From Bordetella genomosp. 8 (GTDB lineage: Bacteria > Pseudomonadota > Gammaproteobacteria > Burkholderiales > Burkholderiaceae_B): 64,000 nt of DNA. The position numbers and the translations under genes are program-made. Below are positions 32,064 to 41,545 of this stretch, piece after piece (within the stretch, counting starts at the first letter, position 1; every line of letters begins with the position of its first letter). The stretch covers positions 1,054,001-1,118,000 of the forward strand of contig NZ_CP021108.1 of the NCBI RefSeq assembly GCF_002119685.1, in the 5' to 3' direction. The notes under the pieces were generated by a model. It saw only the letters and a program-made list of their open reading frames with translations, searched no databases and had not been told where the DNA came from.

Positions 32064-32702
32064 ATGCCCGTGCATGAAATCCGCCACCCGCTCATCCGCC
32101 ACAAGATCGGCATCATGCGGCGCGCCGACCTCAGCACCAAGAGCTTTCGCGAGCTGTCGCAGGAAGTCGCGGCCCTGCTGACCTACGAGGCCTGCAAGGA
32201 CCTGCCCCTGGAGCACTGCCAGGTACAGGGGTGGAGCGGCGTGGTCGACGTGGAAAAGCTGGCCGGCAAGAAAATCACCGTGGTGCCCATCCTGCGTGCC
32301 GGCATCGGCATGCTGGACGGCGTGCTGACGCTGGTGCCCGGCGCCAAGGTCAGCGTCGTCGGCATCGCCCGCAACGAGGAAACCCTGCAGGCCCACACGT
32401 ATCTGGAGCGCCTGGTGGCCGAGCTGGACCAGCGCGTGGCGCTGATCGTCGACCCCATGCTGGCGACGGCGGGCTCGATGTGCGCCACCATCGACATGCT
32501 GAAGCGGGCGGGGTGCCGCGATATCCGCGCGCTGGTGCTGGTGGCCGCGCCGGAAGGCATCGCCCGCCTGGACCGGGAACATCCGGACGTGCAGGTTTAC
32601 ACGGCATCCATCGATGAGCGGCTGAACGAGGACGGCTACATCATTCCCGGCCTGGGCGACGCGGGCGACCGGATCTTCGGTACGCGGCAGAAGGCGGAGT
32701 AG
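32064..32702 (+). CDS. upp: Uracil phosphoribosyltransferase
   Basis: Pyrimidine salvage enzyme that makes UMP from uracil and PRPP. The 212-residue product has the family's [25 protein letters not shown]-terminus, [22 protein letters not shown], the PRPP-binding loop [18 protein letters not shown], and the uracil-binding end [28 protein letters not shown] precedes the ATG. It ends only 6 bases from the stop of the convergent cysG. Confidence 0.97.
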   Translation: MPVHEIRHPLIRHKIGIMRRADLSTKSFRELSQEVAALLTYEACKDLPLEHCQVQGWSGVVDVEKLAGKKITVVPILRAGIGMLDGVLTLVPGAKVSVVGIARNEETLQAHTYLERLVAELDQRVALIVDPMLATAGSMCATIDMLKRAGCRDIRALVLVAAPEGIARLDREHPDVQVYTASIDERLNEDGYIIPGLGDAGDRIFGTRQKAE

Positions 32703-32708
32703 CCGGCG

Positions 32709-34127
32709 TCAGGCCGCCGGCACGGCGGCCATGCCGTCTATATGTTGTCCGAACCAGTGCAGCTCATTGGCCAGCGCCGCCACGCTGCCCACGATCAGCA
32801 GGGCGGGCGATCGTATTTCATGGGCCCGGGCCAGCGGCGCCAGGTCTTCCAGCCGGCCGGTCAGTACCCGCTGCTCCGGCCGGCTGCCGTTTTCCACCAG
32901 CGCGAAGGGGGTGTCCGCCGAGCGGCCGTGTTCGCGCAGGCGGCGCGACAAGGACTCCAACTGTCCCACACCCATATAGAAGGCCAGCGTCTGGTTGCCG
33001 CCCGCCAGGGCCTGCCAGTCCATGGCCTGGGCATTGTCATCGCGGCAATGGGCCGTGATCAGATGCAGCGACTGCGCGTGCTCGCGATGGGTCAGGGGGA
33101 TGCCGGCATGCGCCGCGCAGGCCAGCGCCGCCGTCACGCCGGGCACGACCTCGTAGGGAACCCCGTGGGCCCGCAGGTATTGCAGCTCTTCGCCGCCGCG
33201 TCCGAAAATGAAGGCGTCGCCGCCCTTGAGCCGCACCACGCGGCGCCCGCGCCTGGCGTGCTCGACCATCAGGCCGTGGATGCGGGCCTGGGTGGCCGGG
33301 TGGTCTTCGCCCGGCCGCTTGCCCACGTCGATGCGTTCGGCGTCGCGCCGGGCCAGCGACATGATCTCGGCGCTGATCAAACGGTCGTACAGGATGACGT
33401 CGGCCTCGTTCAGGGCGCGCAGGGCCTTCAGCGTCAGCAGGCCAGGGTCGCCGGGGCCGGCGCCGACCAGTACCACGCTGCCCACCGGCGCCTCCTGCGG
33501 CTGCTCCAGCGCGGCTTCCAGCGCCTGCTCGGCTTCCGCCGGACGGGCCTGGCGCAGCAGCGCGGCGACCGGGCCATCCAGCAGGGTGTCGTAGAAGCGC
33601 CGCCGCGCGCCAAGATCCGGACGGCGTTCGCGGATGCGCGCCCGGTAGCGGGCCGCCAGCTCGGCCAAGGGGCCCAGGGCGTGGTCGAACAGGGATTCGA
33701 TGCGTTCGCGCATGCGGCGGGCCAGCACCGGCGCCACGCCGGACGACGAGACCGCCACGATCAGCGGGGAACGGTCAACGATGGACGGCACCTGGAAGGA
33801 AGACAGCTTGGGGTCGTCCACCACGTTGGCCAGGATGCGCCGCGCGCCCGCCGCCACCGCCACCCGCGCGTTGACGGTTTCGTCATCGGTGGCCGCCACC
33901 ACCAGCCAGGTGTCATCCAGCCAGGCTTCGTCGAACCGTCCGGGGATATGGGTCACCCTGCCAGCCTGCGCCAGCGCCGCCAGCTCCGGGTTCAGCTCGG
34001 GCGCCCCCACTTTCACGCGGGCCCCGGCTTCCAGCAGCGCCTGGGCCTTGCGCGCGGCGACGGCGCCGCCCCCCACGACCAGGACGAGGCGCTGGTTCAG
34101 GTCGGCGAACAGGGGAAATAGTTTCAT
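32709..34127 (-). CDS. cysG: Siroheme synthase (fused)
   Basis: Trifunctional enzyme that makes siroheme from uroporphyrinogen III for sulfite and nitrite reductases. The N-terminal part (about 1-210) is the dehydrogenase/ferrochelatase: [32 protein letters not shown] is the NAD-binding strand and turn, and [31 protein letters not shown] is the active-site region. The C-terminal part (about 220-472) is the SAM-dependent uroporphyrinogen methyltransferase, with [36 protein letters not shown] and [17 protein letters not shown]. The ATG at 34127 is chosen because the family begins there; the frame continues 12 codons upstream. No cys reductase genes are adjacent. Confidence 0.96.
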   Translation of the reverse strand: MKLFPLFADLNQRLVLVVGGGAVAARKAQALLEAGARVKVGAPELNPELAALAQAGRVTHIPGRFDEAWLDDTWLVVAATDDETVNARVAVAAGARRILANVVDDPKLSSFQVPSIVDRSPLIVAVSSSGVAPVLARRMRERIESLFDHALGPLAELAARYRARIRERRPDLGARRRFYDTLLDGPVAALLRQARPAEAEQALEAALEQPQEAPVGSVVLVGAGPGDPGLLTLKALRALNEADVILYDRLISAEIMSLARRDAERIDVGKRPGEDHPATQARIHGLMVEHARRGRRVVRLKGGDAFIFGRGGEELQYLRAHGVPYEVVPGVTAALACAAHAGIPLTHREHAQSLHLITAHCRDDNAQAMDWQALAGGNQTLAFYMGVGQLESLSRRLREHGRSADTPFALVENGSRPEQRVLTGRLEDLAPLARAHEIRSPALLIVGSVAALANELHWFGQHIDGMAAVPAA

Positions 34128-34398
34128 GGCGGTCGGCGTATCGGGTGCGGCAAAACGACGCATAGCCCACCGTCGCGGCGCGAAGTGGGCAACAGGGGCA
34201 TTCTAAAAAACCGCTCCCCGGCGGAGGAACGAAGTTATAGGCATGTTCTTATGAGTAATTGGAATATCAAGATGGAATTTTATGGGCGGACGCTATAAAG
34301 CGTCCTGTTTTCCCGTCCCGTGCGGGCAGCAGCCACGGTGTAGTATCGATGCACCCGCCCGACGCCACGGGCGGCCGCTTTCGAAGAGGTCTCCAACC

Positions 34399-35220
34399 GT
34401 GTATCCGCATTCCGCTTCCGACGCCGGGCTCCCCAACCGCCTACCCATGCAATCCGTCCCGCCGCGTCCCGGCCGCTGCGCCGGCGCCCGGCTTCCCCAT
34501 GCCCTGGGGTACGCATTCGCGGCTGCCGCGATGTGGCTGGCCGCGGGCGCGGCCCAAGCCGGCGTCTGCGATGCTCAATTCGTGCGCGACGGCGGCCAGG
34601 TTCAGCTGACGGGTTCGGGCAATTTGCAACTGGGCGCCGATTTGGCGTTTGCCGAAGTAACCAAAAGCAATGGGGAGAACTGCCGGGCGCGCGTCAGCGG
34701 CGTCGCGACTTTTTCCTATGCCGGGTTGCCGCCGGGCAAATCCAAGCTGGATTATCTGATGACCGTGCGCGACGGCAAGGCGACCTTCGTGAAGTATGAA
34801 AACGCCGGCGAACGGCCTGCGGCGGACGGCCAGTTCGACCTGCGCATGCTGGGCCTGTTCGCCTACGACGGCAAGATCAGCGGGCCGGGCCAGAAGCTGC
34901 CCGGGGCGAATTTCCGCCTGAACATCGGCAAGGAGGCGCCCGTGGGCGGCACCCCCAGCACCACCGTGCGCATAGGCCAGAAGACCGTCGGCACCCGCCG
35001 CACCATGGAAACCGCCTTGGGGCAGCAGTCCTGCTGGCCGATTTCCTATCGCCGCGATACGGATCCGACCATGGCCACGTTCAAGGGCCTGACCATTCCT
35101 ATCCCGGCGCTCAACACCACCGTCACCGATTGGTATTGCCCGGCCGTCAACCTGGTCATGAAGCAGGATATCGATCAGCAGGGCATCAAATCAGCGGTAG
35201 AGATAACCAAGGTCAAATAA
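34399..35220 (+). CDS. Secreted protein of unknown function
   Basis: I do not recognise this 257-274-residue protein. A signal peptide is clear (HALGYAFAAAAMWLAAGAAQA-GVCDAQF). The mature part is beta-rich with scattered cysteines (GVCDAQF, GENCRARV, GQQSCWPISY, DWYCPAVNL), which suggests two disulfide bonds in the periplasm or outside the cell. Two starts are possible: GTG at 34399 with GAAGAGG upstream (274 residues, used here) or ATG at 34447 (257 residues), which gives a more usual signal-peptide length. Base composition fits the surroundings. The gap before it (34128-34398) is locally AT-rich near 34235-34300 and probably holds promoters for this gene and cysG. Confidence 0.72.
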   Translation: MYPHSASDAGLPNRLPMQSVPPRPGRCAGARLPHALGYAFAAAAMWLAAGAAQAGVCDAQFVRDGGQVQLTGSGNLQLGADLAFAEVTKSNGENCRARVSGVATFSYAGLPPGKSKLDYLMTVRDGKATFVKYENAGERPAADGQFDLRMLGLFAYDGKISGPGQKLPGANFRLNIGKEAPVGGTPSTTVRIGQKTVGTRRTMETALGQQSCWPISYRRDTDPTMATFKGLTIPIPALNTTVTDWYCPAVNLVMKQDIDQQGIKSAVEITKVK

Positions 35221-35333
35221 AGGTCGAATAGACCGTTTGTGGGCGTAGCAGACGGTAGCAATAGGGGGCTTGAGGCAAAGCCCCGCTGGTATCATTGTTT
35301 TCGTCCAGGACTTGCAACAAGAAAGGAGCGAAC

Positions 35334-35648
35334 ATGAACGCGACATCTTCCGACGCCGCCAAAGACAACCTGATCGACAGCGTCAAAAGCAGCCTGAATG
35401 ATGCGGAAAGCCTGCTGCGCGAAGCCGCCGCCAGCACCGGCGACAAGGCCGCCGAATTGCGCGACCGCGCGATGACTTCGCTCAAGCGCACCCGCGAAGC
35501 GCTTTACGAAGTGCAGGACGCCGTGGTCGAGCGTGGCCGCAAGGCAGCGCGCGCGACCGATGACTACGTGCACGACAATCCGTGGCAGGCCATCGGCATC
35601 GCGGGCGTGACGGGCCTGTTGCTGGGCCTGCTGATCGCGCGCCGCTGA
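35334..35648 (+). CDS. ElaB/YqjD/DUF883 family membrane-anchored protein
   Basis: Member of the ElaB/YqjD (DUF883) family; E. coli relatives are anchored in the inner membrane and bind ribosomes in stationary phase. The 104-residue product is an amphipathic helical protein (KDNLIDSVKSSLNDAESLLREAAAST...) ending in the family's signature YVHDNPWQAIGIAGVTGLLLGLLIARR, a single C-terminal membrane helix with a basic end. GAAAGGAG lies 5 bases before the ATG. It heads a three-gene set resembling yqjD-yqjE-yqjK of enterobacteria. Confidence 0.93.
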   Translation: MNATSSDAAKDNLIDSVKSSLNDAESLLREAAASTGDKAAELRDRAMTSLKRTREALYEVQDAVVERGRKAARATDDYVHDNPWQAIGIAGVTGLLLGLLIARR

Positions 35649-35715
35649 ACCCTCACCTCGCGGGCCGCCGGCGGGCGCGAATCCTTCGACCCGCCGGCGG
35701 TGCGCACATCAGAAC

Positions 35716-36174
35716 ATGCCCATACGCAAATCCTTGCTCGGCGTCGCCTCCAGCCTGGTCGAACTGGGGCGCACGCGTTTCGAGCTGCTGGCGCTGGAAG
35801 CCTCCGCGGAAAAAGGCCGGCTGCTCAAGCTGCTGGGCTGTTCCTTCGCGGCCCTGTTGTTCCTGACCCTGGCCGTGCTGGTATTTTCCATTTGGGTGGC
35901 CGTGTACTTCTGGCCCACCGATGAACGCTATCTGGCGTTCGGCGCGCTGGCGGCCGGTTATGCCATCCTGGGCGTCATCCTGCTGCTGGTCGTGCGCCGC
36001 ATGCTGACGCAGGGCCCGGCGCCCTTCGCCGCCACGATGGAAGAACTGGCGCGAGACGTGCAGTTGCTCGAGCACCTGCGCATCAAGGCCCAGGAGGAAG
36101 AAGAAGCCGAACGCCGCGCCGAAGCCGAACGCCAAGCCCACGCCGCCCGCCGGCGGGAGACGCGCCATGAGTAA
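35716..36174 (+). CDS. YqjE-like (phage holin superfamily 6) membrane protein
   Basis: A 152-residue protein with the layout of the YqjE/Phage_holin_3_6 family: an N-terminal amphipathic helix (SLVELGRTRFELLALEASAEKGRLLKLL), two membrane helices (SFAALLFLTLAVLVFSIWVAVYFW and LAFGALAAGYAILGVILLLVVRRML), then a charged coiled-coil tail rich in Glu, Arg and Ala (KAQEEEEAERRAEAERQAHAARRR). Despite the family name it is a normal chromosomal gene, not evidence of prophage. It overlaps the next gene by 8 bases and follows the YqjD-like gene by 67 bases. Confidence 0.88.
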   Translation: MPIRKSLLGVASSLVELGRTRFELLALEASAEKGRLLKLLGCSFAALLFLTLAVLVFSIWVAVYFWPTDERYLAFGALAAGYAILGVILLLVVRRMLTQGPAPFAATMEELARDVQLLEHLRIKAQEEEEAERRAEAERQAHAARRRETRHE

Positions 36175-36571
36175 ATTGTCCCCCGAGGTAGACCGCCAGG
36201 TGCGCATCGAGTTGCTGCGCGCCCGTGCCGCGGTCGAGCGCCAGGCGCTGGTGCACAACGTCGCCGGACTGACGCAGTCCCTGTCGCCTTCGCATCTGGT
36301 CAAGGGCCTGGTGCCGCGCTTCGGCGCGAGCAATATGCCCGGCCTGGCCTGGCAGGCCTTCAACCTGGCGCGCCGCTACCCCATCATCACATCCACGCTA
36401 TCCACCGCATTCCTGGGCGGCAAGCGCTCCCGGCTGCTGAAGCTGGGCACCGCGGCCGTGGTCGGTTGGCAGGTGTTCCGCGGCTGGAAGGCGCGCCAGG
36501 CCGCCAGCGCCGCGGGTTCGGCGCAGGTCACAAACCCAACTGGCTCCACATCGCGTCCACCTTATTTTTGA
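36167..36571 (+). CDS. YqjK-like small protein
   Basis: Third gene of the YqjD-YqjE-YqjK-like set, 134 residues of unknown role. A basic helical N-terminus ([30 protein letters not shown]) leads to a weakly hydrophobic middle ([41 protein letters not shown]) that may associate with the membrane. Its start lies within the end of the YqjE-like gene. Its last 44 bases overlap the 3' end of ubiD on the opposite strand, so the final residues ([15 protein letters not shown]) are constrained by UbiD. Confidence 0.82.
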   Translation: MSKLSPEVDRQVRIELLRARAAVERQALVHNVAGLTQSLSPSHLVKGLVPRFGASNMPGLAWQAFNLARRYPIITSTLSTAFLGGKRSRLLKLGTAAVVGWQVFRGWKARQAASAAGSAQVTNPTGSTSRPPYF

Positions 36572-38072
36572 CGGCGGCGTCCATCACGATGGGCCGGCCC
36601 CACTCGCGGTCGGTTTCGCCGGGCCATTTGTTGGTGGCGTCCAGGCCCATCTTGCCACCCAGGCCCGACACCGGCGAAGCGAAATCCAGGTAGTCGATGG
36701 GCGTGTGTTCCACCAGGGTGGTGTCCCGTACCGGATCCATCCGGGTGGTCATGGCCCATACCACTTCTTTCCAGTCGCGCGGGTTGACGTCCTCGTCCAC
36801 CACCACGATGAACTTGGTGTACATGAACTGCCGCAGCACGCTCCATAACCCGAACATGACACGCTTGGCGTGGCCGGGGTACTGCTTGCGGATGGACACC
36901 ACGGCCAGGCGGTAGCTGCAGCCTTCGGGCGGCAGGTGGAAATCGACGATTTCCGGCAGTTGGCGGCGCAGCAGGGGCACGAACACTTCGTTCAGCGCCA
37001 CGCCCAGCACCGCCGGTTCGTCGGGCGGCTTGCCCGTATAGGTGGAATGGTAGATGGGATCGCGGCGCATCGTGATGCGGTCCACCGTGAACACCGGGAA
37101 CCAATCGCGTTCGTTGTAGTAGCCGGTGTGGTCGCCGTACGGGCCTTCCAGGGCCATCTCGTAACCCGTGTCCGGCGGCGGCGCCACGCCTTCGGGCACC
37201 ACGGGCGCGACGGCGCGCGGATCGCTGGCCGGCAGCAGATGGCCTTCCAGGACGATTTCGGCGTAGGCGGGCACCGATAGTTCGCTGCCCAGCGCCTTGG
37301 CCACTTCGGTGCGCGATCCGCGCAGCAGGCCGGCAAACTGGTATTCGGAGAGGCTGTCGGGCACGGGCGTCACGGCACCCAGGATGGTCGCCGGATCCGC
37401 GCCCAAGGCCACAGCGATGGGAAAGGGCTGGCCGGGATGCGCCTGGGCATGTTCGCGGAAGTCCAGCGCGCCGCCCCGATGCGACAGCCAGCGCATGATC
37501 AGCTTGTTGCGGCCGACCGGCTGCTGGCGGTAGATTCCCAGGTTCTGGCGCCGTGCCCGCGGACCCTTGGTAATCACCAGGCCCCAGGTCAGCAAGGGAG
37601 CGACGTCACCGGGCCAGCACTTTTGCAGCGGCAGGCGCGACAGGTCCACGTCGTCGCCTTCCAGCACGATTTCCTGGCAGGCCGGGGCGCGCACTGTTTT
37701 CGGGCTCATGTCCCAGAGCGCGGCCTTCAGCATCGCGACCTTGGCGAAGGCGTCGCGCAGGCCCTTGGGCGGTTCGGGTTCGCGCAGGGACGCCAGCAGT
37801 TCGCCGGTATCGCGCAGCGCCTCGACCTGTTCCGCGCCCATGCCCCAGGCCACGCGCCTGGGTGTGCCGAACAGGTTGGCCAGCACCGGCATGCCCGCCG
37901 GACGGTCCTGGTGCATCGCGTTTTCGAACAGCAGGGCGGGGCCGCCCTTTTGCAGCACGCGATCGGCGATCTCCGTCATTTCCAGATGGGTGGACACCGG
38001 CGCGGCGATGCGCTTGAGGTCGCCGCGCGCTTCGAGTTGGGCGATGAAATCTCTTAAATCTCGGTATTTCAC
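36528..38072 (-). CDS. ubiD: UbiD family decarboxylase
   Basis: 3-octaprenyl-4-hydroxybenzoate carboxy-lyase of ubiquinone synthesis, a prenylated-FMN enzyme. The 514-residue product begins with [22 protein letters not shown]. It contains the cofactor segment [37 protein letters not shown] [58 protein letters not shown] with the catalytic Glu region, and the [14 protein letters not shown] end. It needs prenyl-FMN from UbiX, which is not in the window. The gap of 144 bases to the divergent transglycosylase carries both promoters. Confidence 0.95.
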   Translation of the reverse strand: MKYRDLRDFIAQLEARGDLKRIAAPVSTHLEMTEIADRVLQKGGPALLFENAMHQDRPAGMPVLANLFGTPRRVAWGMGAEQVEALRDTGELLASLREPEPPKGLRDAFAKVAMLKAALWDMSPKTVRAPACQEIVLEGDDVDLSRLPLQKCWPGDVAPLLTWGLVITKGPRARRQNLGIYRQQPVGRNKLIMRWLSHRGGALDFREHAQAHPGQPFPIAVALGADPATILGAVTPVPDSLSEYQFAGLLRGSRTEVAKALGSELSVPAYAEIVLEGHLLPASDPRAVAPVVPEGVAPPPDTGYEMALEGPYGDHTGYYNERDWFPVFTVDRITMRRDPIYHSTYTGKPPDEPAVLGVALNEVFVPLLRRQLPEIVDFHLPPEGCSYRLAVVSIRKQYPGHAKRVMFGLWSVLRQFMYTKFIVVVDEDVNPRDWKEVVWAMTTRMDPVRDTTLVEHTPIDYLDFASPVSGLGGKMGLDATNKWPGETDREWGRPIVMDAAVKNKVDAMWSQLGL

Positions 38073-38216
38073 GGAAGGCCTAGGGGAGAGCGCGTGTGAG
38101 TTCGCGGAAGTTCGACAAAGTTGCCCAACGTTGCATGGTAATTACGGTATTTGTTACATATGGGCAGTCCATAAGAGGTTAACATCCCCTTCCCTATAAA
38201 ACGCAGGAGGTCTCCA

Positions 38217-39083
38217 ATGCCTTATGCGTCAGTCGCCAGTTATCCGGTTTTCCGGCAATTGGCACAAGGCGTTCACCGTTATCTCGGCGAATGGCTGCGT
38301 ATCTGTTCCGTCTACCTGGGCATCGCGGTCATCGTCACAGTCAGCATGGGTTTGGCTTTACCTGGTCTGCGCGATCAGGCCTTGCAAGTACACAAAGCAT
38401 TATTGACGGCGCTTGCACCCGCGACGGTTTCACCGGCGGGATCTTCGGATAGCGCCTATGCCGACGCCGACACGCTGTCCGACCTGGACGCGGACGATAG
38501 CAACAGGACAGATGGTTCGCCGGGCGCCGTTGCGCTGGCAGTGCCGGATACCGGCAATAACGCGACCGCTTTCCTTACGCCTTTGCCTCATCCCGAACTC
38601 AAGCCGGCGCCGAGAGCCGAAACCGTGAGCACCGGGCAGACCGAAGCCCTGCGCAACTATATCTCGCGCAAGTACAAGGTCGCCTCGGATGCCACCGCGG
38701 TGCTCGTGAACACCTCGTACAAGGTGGGGCGAGAGCTGAAGATCGATCCGCTGCTGTTGCTGGCGGTGATCGCGGTCGAGTCGCGCTACAACCCGTTCGC
38801 TGAATCCAGCGTGGGCGCGCAGGGCCTCATGCAGGTGATGACCAGCGTGCATCAGTCCAAGTTCGATGCCTATGGCAAGAAGGGCGCGCTGGACCCGGTC
38901 TCCAACATCCGCGTGGGCGCCGGCATCCTGAAGGACTGCATCAAGCGCCGGGGTTCGGTGCCGGGCGGTTTGGCGTGCTACGTCGGCGCAAGCGGTGCGA
39001 ACGACGGCGGCTACGGCGACAAGGTGCAGGCGGAACGCCGCCGCCTGGCGCTGGCGTCGGGCATCCCGCTGGCGCGGGACTAG
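38217..39083 (+). CDS. Lytic transglycosylase with membrane anchor
   Basis: Peptidoglycan-cleaving enzyme of the SLT family, 288 residues. An N-terminal hydrophobic helix (ICSVYLGIAVIVTVSMGLAL, about residues 29-48) acts as an uncleaved anchor or signal. A variable linker follows, then the catalytic domain: LLLAVIAVESRYNPFAESSVGAQGLMQVM with the catalytic Glu in VESRY, then LDPVSNIRVGAGILKDCI and LACYVGASGANDGGYGDKV. A strong AGGAGG lies 7 bases before the ATG. The LACY-G motif is typical of this soluble-SLT subfamily in Burkholderiales. Confidence 0.94.
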   Translation: MPYASVASYPVFRQLAQGVHRYLGEWLRICSVYLGIAVIVTVSMGLALPGLRDQALQVHKALLTALAPATVSPAGSSDSAYADADTLSDLDADDSNRTDGSPGAVALAVPDTGNNATAFLTPLPHPELKPAPRAETVSTGQTEALRNYISRKYKVASDATAVLVNTSYKVGRELKIDPLLLLAVIAVESRYNPFAESSVGAQGLMQVMTSVHQSKFDAYGKKGALDPVSNIRVGAGILKDCIKRRGSVPGGLACYVGASGANDGGYGDKVQAERRRLALASGIPLARD

Positions 39084-39106
39084 GACCGGGACGGGGCCCG
39101 TCGTTT

Positions 39107-40273
39107 CTAAGGGCGCAGCGTGTCCAGGAACCCGCCGATGCGGTCCACCGCCGCCCGCAGCTGTTCCATGCCGGTCGTGTACGCGAAGCGCACGGTGCGG
39201 CTGGCGTGCGCCGGACCGAAATCCAGGCCCGGGACGGCGGCCACCCCGGCTTCCTGCAGCAGCCGCATGGCAAAGCTGGCGCTGTCCATGCCCCAGCGCG
39301 CCACGTCGGCATAAATGTAGAAGGCGCCATCCGGCTTGACCGGAACCTGGATCCCCAGGCGGTCGAAGGCTTCCAGCAGGAAGTCGCGGCGAGCCTGGAA
39401 CGCCAGGCGCCGCTCTTCGTAAAGCGCCAGCGTGTCGGGCTGGAAGCAGGCCAGGGCCGCGTGCTGGGCCAGGGTCGGGGCGCAGATCGCCAGGCTGGCG
39501 GCCATTTTCTCCACGGTGGCCACCATGGACTGCGGCACGATCAGCCAACCCAGCCGCCACCCTGTCATATTGAAGTACTTGGAAAAGCTGTTGATCACGA
39601 TGACGTCGTCATCCAGGGCCAGCGCCGAGCGCGGCTGGCCGTCGTAGGACAGCCCAAGGTAGATTTCGTCCATCAGCGTGAAACCGCCGCGTGCACCGAT
39701 CTCGCCCAGCAGCTCCGCCAGCTCCGGCTGCGCCACCGAGGTGCCGGTGGGATTGCTGGGTGACGCGATGATCGCCCCGCGTGTGCGGGACGACCAGTGC
39801 TCGCGCAGGTCCGCGGCCGACAATTGGAAGCGCTTGGCCGGCGTGCTCGGTATCAGGCGCGGCCGGCCGCCCGACGCCAGCACGAAATTGCTGTTGGCGG
39901 GATAGGAGGGGTCCGGCATGAGCACTTCGTCGCCCGGATTGACCAGGGCGGCGCATGCCAGCGACAGCGCGCCCGAGGCGCCCGCCGTCACGATGACGCG
40001 CGATGGATCGACATGGGCGCCGAAACGGGTGTAGAACCCGGCGATGCGTTCACGCAGCGCGGACAGGCCGGCGGGCGGGCTGTAGCCGCTCTGGCCCGCG
40101 CGCGCGGCGCGTTCCAATGCTTCCACCACCTGGGCGGGCGCGGTAAAGTCCGGTTCGCCTATGCCCAGGCTGATGATGTCGCGCCCCGCCGCCTGCATGG
40201 CCTGCGCTTTTTTGAACACCTCCACCGCGTGGAACGTCAGGAATTCATGGGTACGGTCGGCGAGGGGAGACAT
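39107..40273 (-). CDS. PLP-dependent class I/II aminotransferase
   Basis: Fold-type I aminotransferase of the aspartate/alanine aminotransferase group, 388 residues, cytoplasmic. Seen: IISLGIGEPDFTAP near the N-terminus, VTAGASGALSLA in the cofactor phosphate cup, SPSNPTGTSV, LMDEIYLGLSYD with the Asp and Tyr that hold the pyridine ring, SFSKYFNMTGWRLGW with the Schiff-base Lys, and the Arg of SRTVRFAYTT near the C-terminus. Substrate is not determined by sequence; relatives are often annotated as broad pyridoxal aminotransferases. It is divergent from the GlcE-like gene, with only 47 bases between starts. Confidence 0.94.
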   Translation of the reverse strand: MSPLADRTHEFLTFHAVEVFKKAQAMQAAGRDIISLGIGEPDFTAPAQVVEALERAARAGQSGYSPPAGLSALRERIAGFYTRFGAHVDPSRVIVTAGASGALSLACAALVNPGDEVLMPDPSYPANSNFVLASGGRPRLIPSTPAKRFQLSAADLREHWSSRTRGAIIASPSNPTGTSVAQPELAELLGEIGARGGFTLMDEIYLGLSYDGQPRSALALDDDVIVINSFSKYFNMTGWRLGWLIVPQSMVATVEKMAASLAICAPTLAQHAALACFQPDTLALYEERRLAFQARRDFLLEAFDRLGIQVPVKPDGAFYIYADVARWGMDSASFAMRLLQEAGVAAVPGLDFGPAHASRTVRFAYTTGMEQLRAAVDRIGGFLDTLRP

Positions 40274-40320
40274 ACGGATGCTTGCTGCGGTCGCGGATTA
40301 GGAAGAAAGGAATTGTAGTC

Positions 40321-41295
40321 ATGCAGCCATCGCGACGCGCGTTTCTGATGGGCCGCGCCACGCCGCGCACGCCGTGGCAGGTGTTTTGCCACAGCCTGCG
40401 CAGGGTGTGCGCCGGCGAGCTCAAGGTGATCCAGGCGGCCGAGGCCGCGCCGCAGGCGCGCTGGACACCCGTCGATGGCGCCGACGTGCGGCAAGCCAGG
40501 CTGCTCTGCCTGGAGCACGGGGTGCAACTGGCCCTGGCCGGATCGGCCGGGGCGGTGGACGGCAGGCCGGTGCTATGGGTGGATCCGGCGGCCTTGAACA
40601 GGCTCGTGCGCGAGCCGGGTGCCGTGCCGCGTTGGCGCGCCGGGCCCGGCGTGACACTCGGTCAGCTGGCCGGCGTCGGCCTGCCGCAATTCACGGACGC
40701 CGATCCGGCGCGCACGCTGGCCGCGTGGTTCGCCGACCGGCGCGCGGCGGCCTGGCCGACCGGGCGCGGGGATCTGTCGGGCGTGTACGAGGCCGACGTA
40801 CTGCTGGCCGATGGCGTGGCGGAAACGCTGGGTCCGTTCGGCGCGGACGATGGCCGCCCCTTGCGCAGCGCGACCCTGCAGCAGCTGGTGCCGGCGTTGT
40901 TCCGCCTGGCGTCCGGCGAGGAAGCGCGCTGGTGCGCCGAGCAGCCGGTGTGGCCGGCGCGTTACCGGCTGGATGCCTTGCTGCCGGCCGCGCCCGCCAC
41001 GGTGAACCTGGGATGCCTGCTGCATGGCCATGAGGGTACCCTGGCGTGGCTGGAAAGCCTGGTCCTGCAGGCTCCGCCGCAGGGCTTGCCGTCCGTATCA
41101 CCGCCCGCGATGCCAGCCGCATCGCGACCTGAGTCGCTGCCGGCATCGCCTACGGACTCGCCCACCGGATCGTCGCCCGCGGCGCCGGAGGCTGCCGGGG
41201 CGGCCATGTCGCTTCCTCCGGCGCGCGCGCGGGCGCTCGACAGGCGCATCAAGGACAGCTTCGACCCCGCGGGAGTGTTCCCCGAACCGGCCTGA
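40321..41295 (+). CDS. Degenerate GlcE-like FAD-binding protein
   Basis: A 324-residue protein that resembles the GlcE/FAD-linked oxidase family in outline but is eroded. QLALAGSAGAVDGRPVLWVDPAALNRLVRE corresponds to the start of an FAD-binding type 4 domain, VPRWRAGPGVTLGQLAGVGLPQF to the next strand pair, and LDRRIKDSFDPAGVFPEPA to the usual C-terminal end of GlcE. The canonical glycine-rich FAD loop is missing. A Pro/Ser/Ala-rich low-complexity stretch (about residues 258-300) precedes the end. The N-terminus SRRAFLMGRATPRTPW recalls a Tat signal, but no hydrophobic core follows. No glcD or glcF lies nearby. The cofactor binding and activity are doubtful. Confidence 0.62.
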   Translation: MQPSRRAFLMGRATPRTPWQVFCHSLRRVCAGELKVIQAAEAAPQARWTPVDGADVRQARLLCLEHGVQLALAGSAGAVDGRPVLWVDPAALNRLVREPGAVPRWRAGPGVTLGQLAGVGLPQFTDADPARTLAAWFADRRAAAWPTGRGDLSGVYEADVLLADGVAETLGPFGADDGRPLRSATLQQLVPALFRLASGEEARWCAEQPVWPARYRLDALLPAAPATVNLGCLLHGHEGTLAWLESLVLQAPPQGLPSVSPPAMPAASRPESLPASPTDSPTGSSPAAPEAAGAAMSLPPARARALDRRIKDSFDPAGVFPEPA

Positions 41296-41545
41296 CCATG
41301 CGCTGCCACCCGCCGCCGCGCGGGCGCACCGCCGCATCGGAGTAAGATTGAAGACTTTCGTTTGTAAGAAATGATGAGGCGGCTACCCACGCCAGTCTCC
41401 ATTTCCCCGCTTCCCGCGCCCGCCGCGCGCCCCACGAGGGCCGCCCCGCCGGCGCGTTTCGACCCGATTCCCGGCACAGGGTCCGGCAAGGGACTAGAAT
41501 CCTGCCTTTTCGGTTTTCAACTTTCTTCACACGTATCAAGCGATC

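Noticed and set aside
35716..36174. Phage holin superfamily protein as a sign of prophage
   Set aside because: It belongs to the YqjE-like chromosomal group, flanked by YqjD- and YqjK-like genes. No other phage gene, integrase or attachment site is present.
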